Shown here: piece by piece, positions 63,774 through 64,000 of the stretch | Numbering within the stretch: the stretch's first letter is position 1 | Layout of the letters: the number at the start of each line of letters is the position of its first letter | DNA from: Muribaculaceae bacterium | Lineage (GTDB): Bacteria; Bacteroidota; Bacteroidia; Bacteroidales; Muribaculaceae | Direction of reading: 5' to 3' | Assembly: GCA_022510385.1 (NCBI GenBank) | Contig: JAFLTQ010000003.1 | Span: 109,965-173,964, forward strand | DNA: 64,000 bases | Notes under the pieces: generated by a model | The model's input: only the letters and a program-made list of their open reading frames with translations | What the model was told of the DNA's origin: nothing | The model's database searches: none | Translations under genes and position numbers: made by a program

Positions 63774-64000
63774 TTATTTGCGGGGGCAGAGGGAACCGTT
63801 GATATAATAATCCTTGAAATTGATGTCACGCGTCAAGCCCGTGATCGAGTTCCCGTCAGCAACATTATGGAAATGACAATCAATCACATTGATATCATAG
63901 ACATTCACACTCTTATCGAGCGCTATGATCATCACTCCGTATTGACTCTTGTTGGAGGTGATGTTCTCTATGGTGACATTCCTTACTACAGGCGGGAAAT
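63774..64000 (-). CDS. Polygalacturonase (GH28), C-terminal end only
   Basis: The last 75 codons of a minus-strand gene cut by the right edge. The peptide includes VRNVTIENITSNKSQYGVM, IDCHFHNVADGNSITGL and NFKDYYINGSLCPRK before the TAA. The repeated N-V-x-I-x-N/D beta-helix rungs and the NFKDYYINGSLC ending are those of Bacteroidales GH28 enzymes, which hydrolyse homogalacturonan. With the PL1 and GH140 genes it suggests part of a pectin-utilisation locus continuing beyond the window. Confidence 0.8.
   Translation of the reverse strand, partial: FPPVVRNVTIENITSNKSQYGVMIIALDKSVNVYDINVIDCHFHNVADGNSITGLTRDINFKDYYINGSLCPRK

Noticed and set aside
1..64000. CRISPR arrays, insertion sequences, integrases, rRNA genes
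   Set aside because: No regularly spaced direct repeats, transposase or recombinase proteins, or rRNA sequence were seen on either strand.

Overview
This 64-kb window is AT-rich chromosomal DNA from a member of the order Bacteroidales (Bacteroidota). Three things point there. The promoters that can be read carry the Bacteroidota -7 element TAnnTTTG, several with TTTG about 20 nt upstream, and start codons lack strong Shine-Dalgarno sequences. The set of conserved proteins (DUF3127, DUF3332, DUF4831, YtxH/holin-X cluster, type III glutamine synthetase, GH140/PL1/GH28) is typical of gut Bacteroidales. The one tRNA gene does not encode CCA. The genus cannot be fixed from sequence reading alone; a Muribaculaceae-like or Bacteroides-like gut bacterium is an inference. 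There are no insertion sequences, phage genes, CRISPR arrays or rRNA genes.

Layout. 1-1.3 kb: 3' part of a hydrolase and ridA, both on the minus strand. 1.4-3.2 kb: a structured-RNA candidate, a glutamate dehydrogenase and tRNA-Thr(CGT). 3.3-4.1 kb: an AlkZ-related protein. 4.2-19.6 kb: an 11-gene purine locus on one strand (purE, purL, purM, purN, purH, purD, folD, purB, purA, guaB, guaA), preceded by a promoter and a terminator-like leader. 19.7-28.2 kb: a cupin, a recJ-recQ-lytic transglycosylase-DUF3332 run, a small envelope cluster (two YtxH proteins, a holin-X-like protein, an unknown) and yaaA. 28.3-30.9 kb: a second glutamate dehydrogenase followed by aspartate kinase. 31-36 kb: DUF3127 protein, SIMPL protein, an unknown acidic protein, a YitT transporter, pepT and miaA. 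36.1-46.6 kb (minus strand): an eight-gene branched-chain amino acid operon leuA-leuC-leuD-leuB-ilvD-ilvB-ilvN-ilvC, with an outer-membrane beta-barrel gene directly behind it. 47-53 kb: an AI-2E family exporter, a 58-codon orphan gene, a winged-helix protein, xseA, a DUF4831 protein and the NAD(P)H-hydrate repair enzyme. 53.2-60.1 kb: divergent gltB and glutamine synthetase III. 60.2-64 kb (minus strand): pectin degradation genes, GH140, a PL1 pectate lyase and the 3' end of a GH28 polygalacturonase.

Functionally the window is rich in nitrogen metabolism. Ammonia enters by two glutamate dehydrogenases or by GS/GOGAT, and glutamate/glutamine nitrogen then feeds purine, aspartate-family and leucine/valine synthesis. 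The purine locus covers most steps of IMP synthesis and both branches to AMP and GMP, but purF, purC and purK are not in the window.

The most unusual signals are: a pair of 35-nt GC-rich inverted repeats that bracket the PL1-GH140 gene pair; structured leaders in front of purE and yaaA and a self-standing structured RNA upstream of the first gdh; a hydrolase whose GDSAGG nucleophile serine reads as glycine; a DUF3127 protein ending in an SSB-like acidic tip; and a 58-codon orphan gene with its own promoter and terminator. No wholly new multi-gene system is evident; most of the window is well-conserved core metabolism.
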